Assembly (NCBI RefSeq): GCF_003945595.2
Contig: NW_024104532.1
Location: 9,491,799 to 9,555,798, forward strand
Direction: 5' to 3'
Origin: Pipra filicauda
Lineage: Eukaryota > Chordata > Aves > Passeriformes > Pipridae
DNA: 64,000 nucleotides
The stretch's first letter is position 1. Each line of letters starts with the position of its first letter. Position numbers and translations under genes: made by a program. Under the pieces are notes generated by a model. It was not told the origin of the DNA. It made no database searches and saw only the letters and a program-made list of their open reading frames with translations. Of the stretch, positions 34,280 through 44,796 are shown one piece after another.

Positions 34280-36089
34280 GTCTCCCTTGAGCCTCAGAGA
34301 TGGAGATTTCCTGTGCACGGACAAGAAACGTGCTACGTGCTGAGGGGGTTATTTACCTGTCTCTCCTGAAGAGTACTGACCACACTGAGATTACATTATG
34401 AGGAGCCTACAAAGGTGCTGTGCTTCTGCTGATGCTCTGGGTGTGGGCTGGAGTTCAGTCCTACTCCCTCTCCCTGTTGCTTCACAGCTGTGAGCAGCTT
34501 TCCCAGCATCTGCTCTTTGTTCTCTCTGCTTCTGGATTGCAGAGAAAACAGAGGAGAGGTAGGAATAGCTCTGCAGTCCCCTTTGTCACGGTGACCTGTG
34601 GAGGCAGAGGTACCTATTGTAAGTTCGAGCATCCTGGCATCCCAATCACTCATCCTGTGCCTCATCCTCCCTTGGTTGCCAGGAGAGAAAGGTGACAGAG
34701 AAACACTGTCCCTCCCCAGCACAAACCCAACCTTCCACTTCTCTTTGCCTTGCAAGACTCCAGATTTCCTGTGTGTAGGTGAACACTCACCCCTGGCTTG
34801 CACGGACCAAATTTACTCGCCCAGGGCAGACAAATAGGAAATAAGTGCCCTCATGGCACCTGGAGGTCTATCTATATCAAGCTTTTCTGTGTGTGAGCAG
34901 CATCCAACCCCTATGGACATGCAGGGGACTCAGATTCTCTCCCTGGCTGGACATTAAACCACAGCATGGCCCTGATAAGGGAAGATACCAGACTGAAAAC
35001 AAGTGGAAAGCAAAATGTTGAGGTTGTTCTAATCAGTTATGGAGGAGACCTATGGCATCTGCTTGGAGACCCACTCAGATCTCTGGAGCCTTTTCTATTT
35101 CTCTGCAGATGGATCCTCTCGGGGGACTCTTTAAGTGCCTTATCATGGTCAGCAGGCCTGGAAAATAGCTAAGAGTGCCCCAGAACTGTTCTGGGGGTCA
35201 GGGTGGCCCTGGGGCAGCCATGGCCAGCCACCCACCAACCTCACTGCTGGCAGAGGCAGATGCTGGAAGACAAGAAACCAGGGAGACGAGTGGGTCAGCT
35301 TGGATGGTTCTTGCAACCTCTCCAGGAGACAGTTAAGAAACAGTGCTCTGATCTCATGCTCAACATGCAGAGTCACATCACCAGCCAGGACCCTGGATGT
35401 GCTGTCTGAGCCGTGTTGGTCTGGGCAGACAGACAGGGAGAGGTCTCTTGCATGGCTCGTCCATCACAGCCATGTGCAGGAGGTGGCATGGGCTGGAATG
35501 GCTTCTGGAGCAGAGAGTCTAAAGGACATTTGCTGGCTCTGAAACCCACAGAAACCACAGGAGATCCTGCCCCCTCTTAGCTGGACAGGTGGCCATAAGC
35601 AGGGTGGTCAGTCCAACTGCTGGGGGAGAACACAGAGAGGAAAATCCACACTGGAAGAGCATTATGGCTTTGGCAGCCCTGGGCCAGCTGCCTGGTTCAT
35701 GTCTCCCATAGAGAAGGCCTGTTAAATTCAGAGTTTCTGGACACTGCAGTGGCACAGATCTGTTTGACAACAGCAGGAAAACAATGATCTCTCAGACCCT
35801 CTTTGGTTCTCTTTTGCGCTGGAAGAGACACAGTATCTGTCCCAGGCACTGATGCTGTAGGCAGACAACAAGGACATGGGGCTGCTCCAGCAGCATGGGC
35901 TTTACAAGCCAGAAAAAGAGGAAAAGCAAAGGAAACTGCCTCCTAAATATGAAATAAGTGGAGGCTGGCTCCAGACCCTCAAGACAAAGCTATAAATCTG
36001 CCCAGCCCTGCTGCGAAAGCATGAGACACCCTGGAACAACCACATGGCGTCACAGTGTCCTTGATCTCTGTTTTCTCTTCCACCCCTTC

Positions 36090-36560
36090 CTTTCATCCCC
36101 GCCACCCCCGGAGGCACGTTCAGTCTCCCGGTGACTCCGGCTCCTCGGGCTGCTCCCAGGCTGCTCTCCCGTCCCGCTGTGTTTTATGGCAGGCTGGGTC
36201 AGGTTGCATCGCTAATGGCAGGCGCAGGGGGAGGGCAGTCCCAGCTGAAGGACGAGGCTTCCAGCGGGATGTGCTGCACCTCTGCCTGGCCCTGCTGCCC
36301 TCTGCCCCGTTTGGGAGGCAGCGGGACGGAGCTGTGCAGGGAATGCAGACGGGCGGGTGTCCCCCCCGGGGCTGGTGCCGGGTCATGCGGGTGACAGAGC
36401 TGGCACGTCCCCTCACGTGGTGGGCACTGGGACTGAGGGGATGTGTGACCCGTGGCTGTGGTGGCCATGAGGCACTGCCCCAGGCTGGCTGCGGGTCACA
36501 GGACCCACCGGGACAGCTCCTGACCCTCCGCTGTTTGCCGGGCTGGAATTTTCCTGGTGA
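36090..36560. promoter_or_regulatory. GC-rich, CpG-enriched segment
   Basis: Motifs such as CCCCGCCACCCCCGGAGG, CCCGTCCCGCTGTG and CCCCCCCGGGGCTGGTGCCG raise CpG above background. It may be a weak or decayed CpG island. Overlapping open frames on both strands are a composition effect. Confidence 0.3.
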
Positions 36561-37354
36561 GCTGAGATGAAAGGAGGAATTCTCTGGCTGCCCCGATGCC
36601 TCTTCCCAACGCAGAGCTGACACCGAGACGTCCCCTGAGAGACACGGCATAGCCCAGCTCCCCAGCTGCTTTAAAGGCTCTGTTTTGGAGCAACAGACAC
36701 CTCCCCTCCCACAAGAGCAAGCAAGGAGACAGTCTCAAAGACCACCCAAACCACATCCAGGCAAGGCCATTTCCCGCTTGTCCCCATTTGACCATGTCCT
36801 GGACATCATCTGGAAGCGAGGGAATAAAGCAGAGAGGGCATAAAGCCATCGCCTGGCTCTGCCCTGGTTTAGCTCCATGGAGCACAGGCGGAATCAGCAT
36901 GGAAGCCACAACAAGTCTGTGCCACATTTGTCTCCTTTGTGTCCCTGGGCTTGCTGCACAAGGAGCAGGGGGAAGAGAAATGTGTTCAGTCTGTAACTAA
37001 TGCCAGAGCCTAAGAAACGGATCAATTCAATCCCAAACAATTTGTAATGCAAAGGGAGCAGTTCTCCTCTTGGTTTACTCCTCCCCACGACCAAACACAT
37101 GCTCAGCCCCTCTTTCCCACATCCCTGCCCTGGGAGAAAAGCAGCTCATGCCCCAGCACAGACAGAATCTCCACCCCTCTCCACTGCCCCCACCTCTCAG
37201 CCGATTTAAATCCCTGGCACTGGCACTCGGTGCCCGTCCACCCTCTGGCACCAGAGAGCCAGGAGCTGGAGACAGGGTGCCAGGGAGGGGGGCACCCCAG
37301 CACGCTGCCAGTGCTGCCTGCACACAGCTCAGCTCTCCGTGTCTCCAAAGGTTT

Positions 37355-37480
37355 CTCTCCCAAGTGTGCCTGACTAATTAGTAAACGGAGCCTAAACCTT
37401 TTGGTCTCCATCGATCTTATCTTTAAACCCTGCAGACAACAATTCCTCAATCGATACCTCATTTAATTGCTGCCACCAGG
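37355..37480. promoter_or_regulatory. AT-rich element with palindromic homeodomain site
   Basis: ACTAATTAGT (37,373-37,382) is a perfect 10-bp palindrome built on two TAAT cores. It is followed by ATCGATCTTATCTTTAAAC, containing a GATA-type site, and by CAATCGATACC. It is short, repeat-free and flanked by C-rich DNA, so a small enhancer-like element is possible. Confidence 0.28.
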
Positions 37481-37567
37481 CTGACAGCTGGGCTGCTGGC
37501 TGTGCAAGCCTGGCTGTCACATGGCAGGCTGCCAGTGCCACCTTCTAATCCCAAACTGATTTATCCT

Positions 37568-37680
37568 CTTCCAGCTCCTCTGTCCCACCCCCACCCCCCA
37601 GTCCTGACCCTATTCCCACCCCTGTATCCCTGCCTACCTGCCTCCCCCACGAGCACATCCCACCCCCCTGATAACTCACC
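37568..37680 (+). repeat. C-rich low-complexity tract
   Basis: Repeated CCCACCCC and CCTGCCT-type blocks with few G residues; an irregular pyrimidine-rich tract rather than a tandem array. Confidence 0.7.
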
Positions 37681-39906
37681 CCCAGCACGGCTGTGACCAA
37701 GCTCGTGTTGGTGAGCACCTGAGCACGAATAAACAGCCCCTACATGCTTCTGAGACCTGATTCAACCTGTCCCCATCCCAGCACTGCTGCAGGGGGACAC
37801 CTGGATGTCACCTGCGATGTGTCACATCCAGCTGGGGCACAGGCAGACAGGCAGCTCCTGCCTGCACATCCCAGTACCAGACCTGGCCTCCAGGCATCCA
37901 CAGCTGGGCCAGAGCATGTGCTGGGCATGATCCATTCCCTGGCTGCTGCTCCTGGCCAGCCCCAGGAGCTGGATTTTTATGGATGCTCCTGGCCCTCTGA
38001 AGAGAGCAGATACAGAAGCAGGCCATGGCTGCTATTTTGGGAGAAGCTGCCCTATGGAGTCAGGCACTGACTCCCAGCTCAGCACTCTGCTGAGGGCTGG
38101 GGGAGACATGGCAGGGGAATCAGGCTCCTGTGATGGGGCTCTGGCCAGGGGTGCTTGTGTTTGCTCTGGCTCAGTTTTTACTCTTGCTTTGATCATGATT
38201 TTTGCTCTAGTTTAATGATAATCATTGGTGCAACACACATTTCCTTCAGTGGCAGAAATGGGGAATAATTGCTGTAACCTGATCTTTGATCAGTTATGTG
38301 TTTGTCATCTGCAGCTCTTGATGGCCTCTCTTTGTGGGAATGCTGATTGCTCTCTCCTTGTATCCCCAGGAAACATTAATGTGTAATTTTGGAAAGAAAT
38401 AGCACTTGTATATGAACACATCACCAGCCAGAATGAAGCCTCAAGACATGTCCCACAGTGCAAACCCTGAGTCTGGGAGCTGCCCAGCAAAGGGATGGGT
38501 GCCTTTTTCCAGTGGTACCTGTGTGCTGTGCCCAGCCAGGGACACAGAGCAGACCCTGCCTGGTTCCCACCAGCTGTCAACCAGCATTACCAACAAATCC
38601 ACAGGGTAAAATGCAGTGGAGATGTGTCCCACTGCACTCTCTGGCCATCAGCTTCTACCCACATACTCCTCTGAAGGTCACTTGGTCCATCTCCAGCTTT
38701 ACATGGAGGCAGCAGCTTGTCCAAGCGCTGCTGAACATATCTTGGAAGACTTCTCAACTTGGATGTGGTGGGACTGGTGAGCTTGGCTGGTCTGCCAGCA
38801 GTGCTGCTTTCTGTGATGTCTGTGGAGTCAGTGTCTGGAGCTGATGGCTGATTTCCCTGAATTCCAGGGGAGAGCAGGCCATAGATCTGCCTTACAAAGG
38901 GTGACTTGTCCTCTGGGTACCACCAGTGGCACTTTGAGTATCACCTGTCTTTGCAGTTTTGAGTTATTCCACTCCATGGTGACCCACAGTCAGTCTTCTC
39001 CAAGGAAGAGGAGGTTCAGAGACATAAAATAAATCACCAGCCTCACTTCTGGCCTTCACTGACATCCTCATTTTGTGCTAATTAAGAGGGATGAGGCCCT
39101 TGCCATGCCAGGTGTTGGAGATGAGTCTGGGGAACCCACATGTCTCACCAGTGTCCAGCAGGGATGTGGAAATCTTCTCCAGGGTACCATTTAAGGTCTT
39201 CACAGCTCAGAATTAAGGAACTAATGCACGAGGAAAGGGCAGGGGAACAGGCCAACAGCTTACTGGGGGCAAACACAAACTGGTGTAGAGCAGTTTGTAG
39301 AGCAGTGCTCCCCACAAACTGTGGGAGCACTGGGCTCGCTCAGGAGGCCCATGGCTGCTGCAAAGGGCTGGTGTCTCCTCCAGCTGATGACAGGCAGGAT
39401 GTACCACATCCCCACATCTCCCCTTCCAGTTTGCTCTTCTCCTGTAACAGCTACACCAAGGCTGAATGTAACCCTGTCAAAAGCCAGTATCTGTTCTTAG
39501 TGCAGACTGCTGAGGCTGGAGGACAGAGCAGAGGCCAGGCTGCAGTTAAAGGTGACAGAATCCCAGATGTCTAGGCCAGAAAGCAATTCCAGAGCCTTTC
39601 AGTGTGGACAAAACCTTGCCTGTACATCCATATTGTCTTCCCACTGAGCTCAAACAGCGTGCAGCCATCCCCTGTGCAAGCAAGGCAGTGCCCTGTCCAG
39701 GTGCAATCCTAGGAGACAGGCTGTCCTGCTCCCAAATCCCAGGCCACAGCTCCCCAACAAGCCAGGGAGGGAGGGGAATGCTCAGTAGCTCCATGAATGA
39801 AGGCCATGGAAGCTTGTTGTCATGGCAGTGGGAGTGAGGGGCTCGTGAGTTACCAGCCACACAAGAAGTTTGTTATCAGCCACGAGAAGTTGTTTTCTCT
39901 GACAGC

Positions 39907-40033
39907 TTGGGGCTGTTCTGGGCAGGGCCAGGAGCTGGACTCAATGACCCTTGTACAAGGTCAGGAGTTGAACTCGATGATCCTTGTGGGTCCCTCCCAG
40001 CTCAGGTTGTTCCATGATTCTATGATTCCATGA
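39907..40033 (+). mobile_element. CR1 LINE 3' fragment with internal duplication
   Basis: The CR1 3' segment is present twice over a short span: GCCAGGAGCTGGACTCAATG followed 33 bp later by GTCAGGAGTTGAACTCGATG. The normal end follows (GGTTGTTCCATGATTCTATG and ATTCCATGA). A local duplication inside the copy or a nested insertion would explain it. Confidence 0.85.
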
Positions 40034-43000
40034 CCTCTGCTACTATTCAACAGCCTGTTTCAGTCAGGAGTGCTGTTTGCTGCTCCTGCCAGGGGCCCTG
40101 TCAGCCAGGCAGGAGCAAAGGGGATCCAGGTAGGCACTCCTAGTGGGAGAGGTGACTGGTGGCAGAGGAGACCCCCGTGGGCAGGGATGGGGTTGGCTCC
40201 CTGTGCCGCTGGTGGCCCGGGAATGCCGATCCCGCAGTCATCCTTCGCCGTGGTGCCAGAGGGTGCCTGACACATGGCACTGGGAGATCTGCAGTTGGCC
40301 TCGAGCGTGCCCCAGATGGTTTGATGCCAGGGTGTTTGCACACAGCTCTGCCATTTAATGGGGAGAGAAGGCAGAGCTGATCCCAGCTGAAGCCGTGCAC
40401 CAAACGCTGACAGACTGTTTGTCGAGACACAAACATTGGCAAATGGCCCTGCTTGCCGTGTACTGAGAGTCACGGCAGAGAGGGAGGGAACCCAAGAGCA
40501 GGGATGTCTCTGGCAGGGACTGGGAGTCCTCAAAGTGCAGTTTAGTGCGTGTTTCTGGGAAGAAGGAAGTCGCTTTCCGGGGAGTTTTGAAGTGCCCTTC
40601 TCCAAATGGGTGGAACTGGGATGCCCAGCTTGCATAAATGAGGCTGGGGGTGATGGGCATAGCTGGATATGATCCAGTTTGGGGGATGGAGCATCCCACC
40701 TGTCCAGCCAGGATGGTACCCCTGTGGTCCCTCAGGTTTGGTGTGTTCAGGAGTACCTTTCCAGAGAAAGCCAGACCCACCAGCACATCAGATGTGCCAG
40801 AGACTCCTCTCCCAGCAGGTAATGGAGCACTCAGGGCAGCAGTGGGGCTATCTGTGATCCATGGCTTTTTGGTAGGGTTGTGCCTTACTCACCAGCATCT
40901 GCTGTTGTCTCTTCCCCTCTGGGATCCCACACTCCAGAAAGGAGTGGATGGGAGCCATGGAGAAGGTGACATGGAAAACATGAGTCAGAGCTGGACAGCC
41001 TGGAGCAGAAGCCAGGGACCAGCATTGTGCCCAGCAGAGGGGACAGGTCTGCTCTCCCCAGGAACAGGCTGGGACCTTCCCACACCATGTCATGAATTTA
41101 CAGTGCTGCTGTGAAGGGAAGAATGGCCTCCAAACAGCACCTTCAGGCCTCTAGTGCATCCCAGGGTTTGGATCCTGGGAAAGCCAGGGCGCCTTGCCAG
41201 AGTTCCCAGCCCAGAAAAGCCAGCTCTCAGGAGGTCTGGGTGGCAAGAGGTACCTGAAGGCACTGACTGGAGAGCTTTACAGCTTCCCATCAAACTAGGG
41301 AAAACAAGTGCTGCTCTTATGCTGATCTAGGAGCTTCATTTTGCCAGCAGGAGCCTTTTGTCTCTCAGAAGATCCTCCTGGCTGGAAGAAACTTTGGAAC
41401 TTAATTGTTAACCTGGATGGGCCTCAGTTCAAGGTGATGGACTTCTGCAGACCAGGAGCCCTGTGTTTCCAGGAGCTCTGCCCTGCAAAATGCTGAACAC
41501 CTCCCAAGGCAACAGGGTGAGGGAGAGGGGGTCCCAGAGGAAGGAAAACATGGCCCATGTGGGTGGGGGGCACAGAAGGGTAATGAAGGGGGAGGAGTTA
41601 CCACCTGGCAAGAATTACAAGCAGGGTAAGGCATTGTCATCTCTCTGGAAACCACCGTGGGGCAGCCTAATGTCAAAGGAGTCCACAGTTTTAAATTACC
41701 ACTGATACCATATCAAAAATATCGAAATTTGGGGTGAAGGTTCAATGAACAAAGGGAAGGACTCTTACAGATTGATACTCTGCTTTGGAGTATCGTCCAA
41801 AATGTACCTGCATTAGAGTGAGAGTAGTAAATGTGTCCCTTTCACCAAGTTCCTGGGAAGAGGAAGGGTCCCTGCAGAGTGCAGGGCTTGGCTGAGTGGC
41901 AGACAGGGGTCCATCCACCACCACATTCCTGCCTCACTCCATGCTGGCCCCCAGCCAGCAGCACCACCCGGGACTGCTTGGGGGACCCACCTGGAGATGC
42001 AAAGGCCTGGGAAGGCCCACTTGGAGCAGCCATCCCCTAATATGCTTTGTGACAGCAGCCCAGGACTTTAAACTCGGTGCCTGTGACTGCACAGGAGGCT
42101 CAGCCAGGTAATGCCAAAGGATGTGGGGCAGTGTGGTCAGTCTGTCTTGTTCTGTGCTGCTTTCTGCTCTCTCCTGGGGCCTCCTTGGTGCTGCCAACTC
42201 ACCATTTGTGATGTTTTTAAAATCTCAAATCACATGATAGAAATGGTGGTGGCAAAAAAAGGCAAAGAAAGTTTTGACTTGTGGGAGCTACTGTGAAAAA
42301 AGACTTGCACAGAGGTGGAAAAATGCCAGTTGTGGTACTGAGGGGCAGCTACTCAGCCTGTAAAACGTCAGAGTATGTGTCAGACAGGGATGCCCTGTTG
42401 TGCCAGTCCAGTCTCTGGGGTGGTTTTCCAGCACTGGGGAAAAGTCCTGGAAGCTAGCTCCTGCATCACCTGTGGCTGTTTTTCTCTCCATCCCCTGCAC
42501 AGCCTTTCAGTCCCCTCCTGAATTCCTTGCCATATCAAAAGAGAGGAGACAAAAAGGGCCAAGTGACTATTTCTAAACCAATGCAAACGCCCCAGGCAGC
42601 AGCTCAGCCCTGCAGTGCCCAGGTCTGGACGGGCAGACGAGTGAGAACATTCATCCTTGCCCTCAGTGTCCCTCTGCCCTCCCCTCTGCCAGGTGCCCAC
42701 TCAGCCTCCCCTCTGCAGCTCACACATGCCAGCTGCCTGCCCCCTCCATGGCCCCAGCAAAGGGAAGGGGCTGCTAACAGAAATATCTTGCTTCAGTGTG
42801 ACCTCCCTGACCTGAAACCCTCCAGAGACCTCTCTCCAGATTATCCTCATCCTGCTGCTGCCAAGCTCTGCCTCTCGGCCTTGACCCTTCTCTCGGCGCT
42901 GCAGAGGCTGCCCTGTGAGGAGTGGGGGTGTGTCCCTCACGGTGCCTTGCTGCTGCCTTTTGTGTGATCTCCCACATGGCCCTCCCCTCATCCAGAGGTT

Positions 43001-43114
43001 CTCCTGCCGATGTGCCGGGCTCGGCGCTGGCACCGCGGCATCCCTTGGGATCCTGTCTCTTAGCAACGCCAAGGAAGATGCTGAGCACACGTCTGGTCCA
43101 TCGGTCCACGGAGC
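40034..43114. other. Unique sequence, moderately GC-rich
   Basis: No transposon or recognised protein. Frames up to 191 codons at 40.06-40.63 kb overlap on both strands near a CpG-containing segment and look non-coding. From about 42.5 kb the DNA becomes C- and G-rich towards the duplicated locus. Confidence 0.5.
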
Positions 43115-44158
43115 CTCCGTGCACAGTGCAGAGGGCAGCTGCTGCCTGGAGGGAACACAGCTCCCCTGCACAACCCACCTCCCCTCTCCCCCGCCCCTGA
43201 GAAGCAGGTGAGGGGCTCAGGAGGTTGAGCACTGTGTGGTAAGATACACGCAGGTACCCCCAAAAATGTCAGGGCAGTGGAAAGAATCCAAAAAGGTTCA
43301 TTCTGAAGACGAGAACGCTAAAAACTTGCAAAGGAGAAGCTGCATCAGGCTGCAAAGCAGCGCTGGGCCTGAGAAAGACACACCTCCTGTTTCTTCTTCG
43401 AGTTTTATTATCTCTGCTTCCCCATCTCTCCCCACTGGATGCAAAGACCTGTGGCATCTTCTCTGTCCTCCCATATCAGAGAGTGAGCTTCTGGAATGCA
43501 AGAGGGAAGAGAACAACACTGTTTGGAGAAAGTGGCAGGGAAGCCTCTCTTAAGTGAAATGCTGACTCCTCGGTAGCAAAATCTTCTGGAAAAAGAGTAT
43601 TTACTACTGCAAGCACCAACGTGGGGCCTCTCAGCCTGGTACCCCTGCCCTGCTCTCCAGCCCATCCCACAGCTTTCTGAAGGCCTTTCCTGCACCAGCA
43701 ACATGCAAAACTCCCACCACCCTTCTTCTCCTCTTCCAGCACTCCTCCACCACCAACAAGGCCCTCAGGAGGTGCTCAGACTGCCCCAAAGCAGCCAGGG
43801 GGGATGATGAGTATCTCCAGTACATCCTCCTGTCCTCTGTGCACAGTGCAGAGGGCAGCTGCTGCCTGGAGGGAACACAGCCCCCCTGCACACCCCACCT
43901 CCTCTCTCCCTTATCCCTGAGAAGCAGATGAGGGGCTCAGGAGGTCGAGCACCAACGTGGGGCCCCTCAGCCTGGTACTCTTGCCTTGCTCTCTGGCCCA
44001 TCATAGATCTTTCTGAAGCCCCTTCCCACACCAGCAACATGCAAAACACCCACCACCCTTCTTCTCCTCTTCCACTGCTCCTCCACCGCCAGCAAAGCCC
44101 TCGGGAGGTGCTCAGGCTGCCCCAAAAGAGCCGGGGGGGTGTGTGATGAGCATCCCCA
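43115..44158 (+). repeat. Tandem duplication, about 330-350-bp unit, one copy interrupted
   Basis: Copy 1 is 43,115-43,232 plus 43,612-43,820, and copy 2 is 43,835-44,158. The first segments match at about 92% by eye over 110 bp (starting GCACAGTGCAGAGGGCAGCT), and the second segments are clearly homologous (starting AGCACCAACGTGGGG and ending in AGCC plus a G-run plus GATGAG). In copy 2 the two parts are continuous. In copy 1 they are separated by 379 bp plus a repeated AGCAC, described as a solo LTR. Copy 2 runs straight into the 21/22-bp minisatellite. Confidence 0.9.
43233..43611 (-). mobile_element. Solo-LTR-like insertion with 5-bp target duplication
   Basis: The 379-bp insert begins TGTGTGGTAAG and ends TACTACTGCA, the TG...CA ends of retroviral LTRs. 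It is flanked by AGCAC on both sides (43,228-43,232 and 43,612-43,616). The paralogous second copy of the surrounding duplication has a single AGCAC at the same point, so it preserves the unoccupied site. Minus orientation is suggested by an AATAAA hexamer (43,404-43,409, reverse) about 200 bp into the element; the plus strand has none. A 5-bp duplication is typical of ERVL-like elements, but the family cannot be named from memory. There is no internal viral sequence, so it is a recombined remnant. Confidence 0.72.
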
Positions 44159-44159
44159 A

Positions 44160-44480
44160 AGTCCCGCTCATCCCCTGTGTCCCACTCATTCCCAATATAT
44201 GTCCTGCTCATCCCCCCTGTCCGTCTTGCTCATTCCCGGTGTGTGTCCCTCTCATTCCCGCTGTTTGTCCCGCTCATTCCCGTTGTTTGTCCCACTCATT
44301 CCCGATGTTTGTCCCGCTCATTCCCGGTGTTTGTCCCGCTCATCCCGGTGTTTGTCCCGCTCATTCCCGGTGTTTGTCCCGCTCATCCCGGTGTTTGTCC
44401 CGCTCATCCCGGTGTGTGTCCCGCTCATTCCCGGTGTGTGTCCCGCTCATTCCCGGTGTTTGTCCCGCTCATCCCGGCCC
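44160..44480 (+). repeat. Minisatellite of 21/22-bp units, about 15 copies
   Basis: The unit reads TGTCCCGCTCATTCCCGGTG plus T or TT. Early units are diverged (CCTGTGTCCCACTCATTCCC); later ones are nearly identical and alternate between a 22-bp form with CATTCCC and a 21-bp form with CATCCC. Divergence at the left edge and homogeneity in the middle and right are typical of tandem arrays growing by unequal exchange. Peptides such as VPLIPVFVPLIP in this region are read-outs of the repeat, not a gene. Confidence 0.95.
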
Positions 44481-44503
44481 GGGCGGTGCCGGCGCAGTTC
44501 GGG

Positions 44504-44569
44504 CCGCGGCCGCCAGGGGGCGGTAGAGGCGCGGGCCGGGCGCTTTGCTGCCCCCTGGCGGCCCCGCGG
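44504..44569. promoter_or_regulatory. Two facing CTCF-type core motifs in an inverted repeat
   Basis: CCGCCAGGGGGCG (44,510-44,522) on the plus strand matches the CTCF core CC(A/G)(C/G)(C/T)AG(A/G)(G/T)GGC(A/G). TGCCCCCTGGCGG (44,549-44,561) is the same core on the minus strand. The two face each other about 27 bp apart, within longer arms: CCGCGGCCGCCAGGGGGC (44,504-44,521) against GCCCCCTGGCGGCCCCGCGG (44,550-44,569), which differ by a 2-bp GG insertion. CTCF is the vertebrate insulator and loop-anchor protein. Binding is inferred from motif identity, which is strong. Confidence 0.6.
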
Positions 44570-44578
44570 CCGGTGCCG

Positions 44579-44636
44579 GTTGTCCCGGGGATTGTCCCGG
44601 GGATTGTCCCGGGGAATGTCCCGGGGGATTCTCCCG
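44579..44636 (+). repeat. 12-bp tandem repeat, four to five units
   Basis: Unit ATTGTCCCGGGG, repeated with one A-for-T change and a one-base G insertion near the end. It shares the TGTCCCG core with the 21/22-bp array on the other side of the CTCF pair, suggesting common origin. Confidence 0.9.
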
Positions 44637-44643
44637 CTTCCCC

Positions 44644-44704
44644 ATGGCCGCACGCGTGTCCCGGGGACACGGCAGAGCGCACGACCAGGGCGAGGAGGTA
44701 CGGG
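44644..44704 (+). other. Possible CpG-island first exon with donor
   Basis: An ATG (44,644) in the context CCCATGG opens a frame reading MAARVSRGHGRAHDQGEE. It reaches a near-perfect 5' splice site, GGGGTGAGT (GT at 44,705), with a second weaker GGTACG donor 8 bp earlier. The position just inside a CpG island suits a first exon. There is no evidence for a downstream acceptor, and the sequence beyond is a minisatellite. Speculative. Confidence 0.2.
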
Positions 44705-44796
44705 GTGAGTGCGCCTGTCCCTCCCACCCGGGAGGAGCGTCTCCGGGAGAGGGGCCCCCTCGGGGTGAGCGGTGCGGTCGGAGGGGTGGTTCAGAT

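Larger units (their letters stand above)
34280..39906. other. Unique sequence, no gene recognised
   Basis: A 5.6-kb stretch without transposons. A good 3' splice site (TTTCTATTTCTCTGCAG, ending 35,108) is followed at once by an ATG and a 19-codon frame, too short to judge. Frames up to 176 codons at 36.1-36.6 kb overlap on both strands in GC-rich sequence and are probably not coding. Sub-features are listed separately. Confidence 0.5.
44470..44790. promoter_or_regulatory. CpG island between two minisatellites
   Basis: Very high CpG density: CGGCCCGGGCGGTGCCGGCG, GGGCCGCGGCCGCC, GGCGCGGGCCGGGCGC and CCCCGCGGCCGGTGCCGG, continuing through CACGCGTGTCCCGG to about 44,790. It contains the paired CTCF-type cores and a possible first exon. 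No TATA box. A promoter, boundary element or both are consistent with this composition. Confidence 0.6.

Noticed and set aside
38690..38760. Possible additional CR1 fragment (GGTCACTTGGTCCATCTCC)
   Set aside because: The similarity covers only a few short words and lacks both the tail and the ORF2 landmark blocks.
44160..44480. CRISPR-like regular array
   Set aside because: The units are directly tandem with no unique spacers, and the genome is vertebrate. It is a minisatellite.
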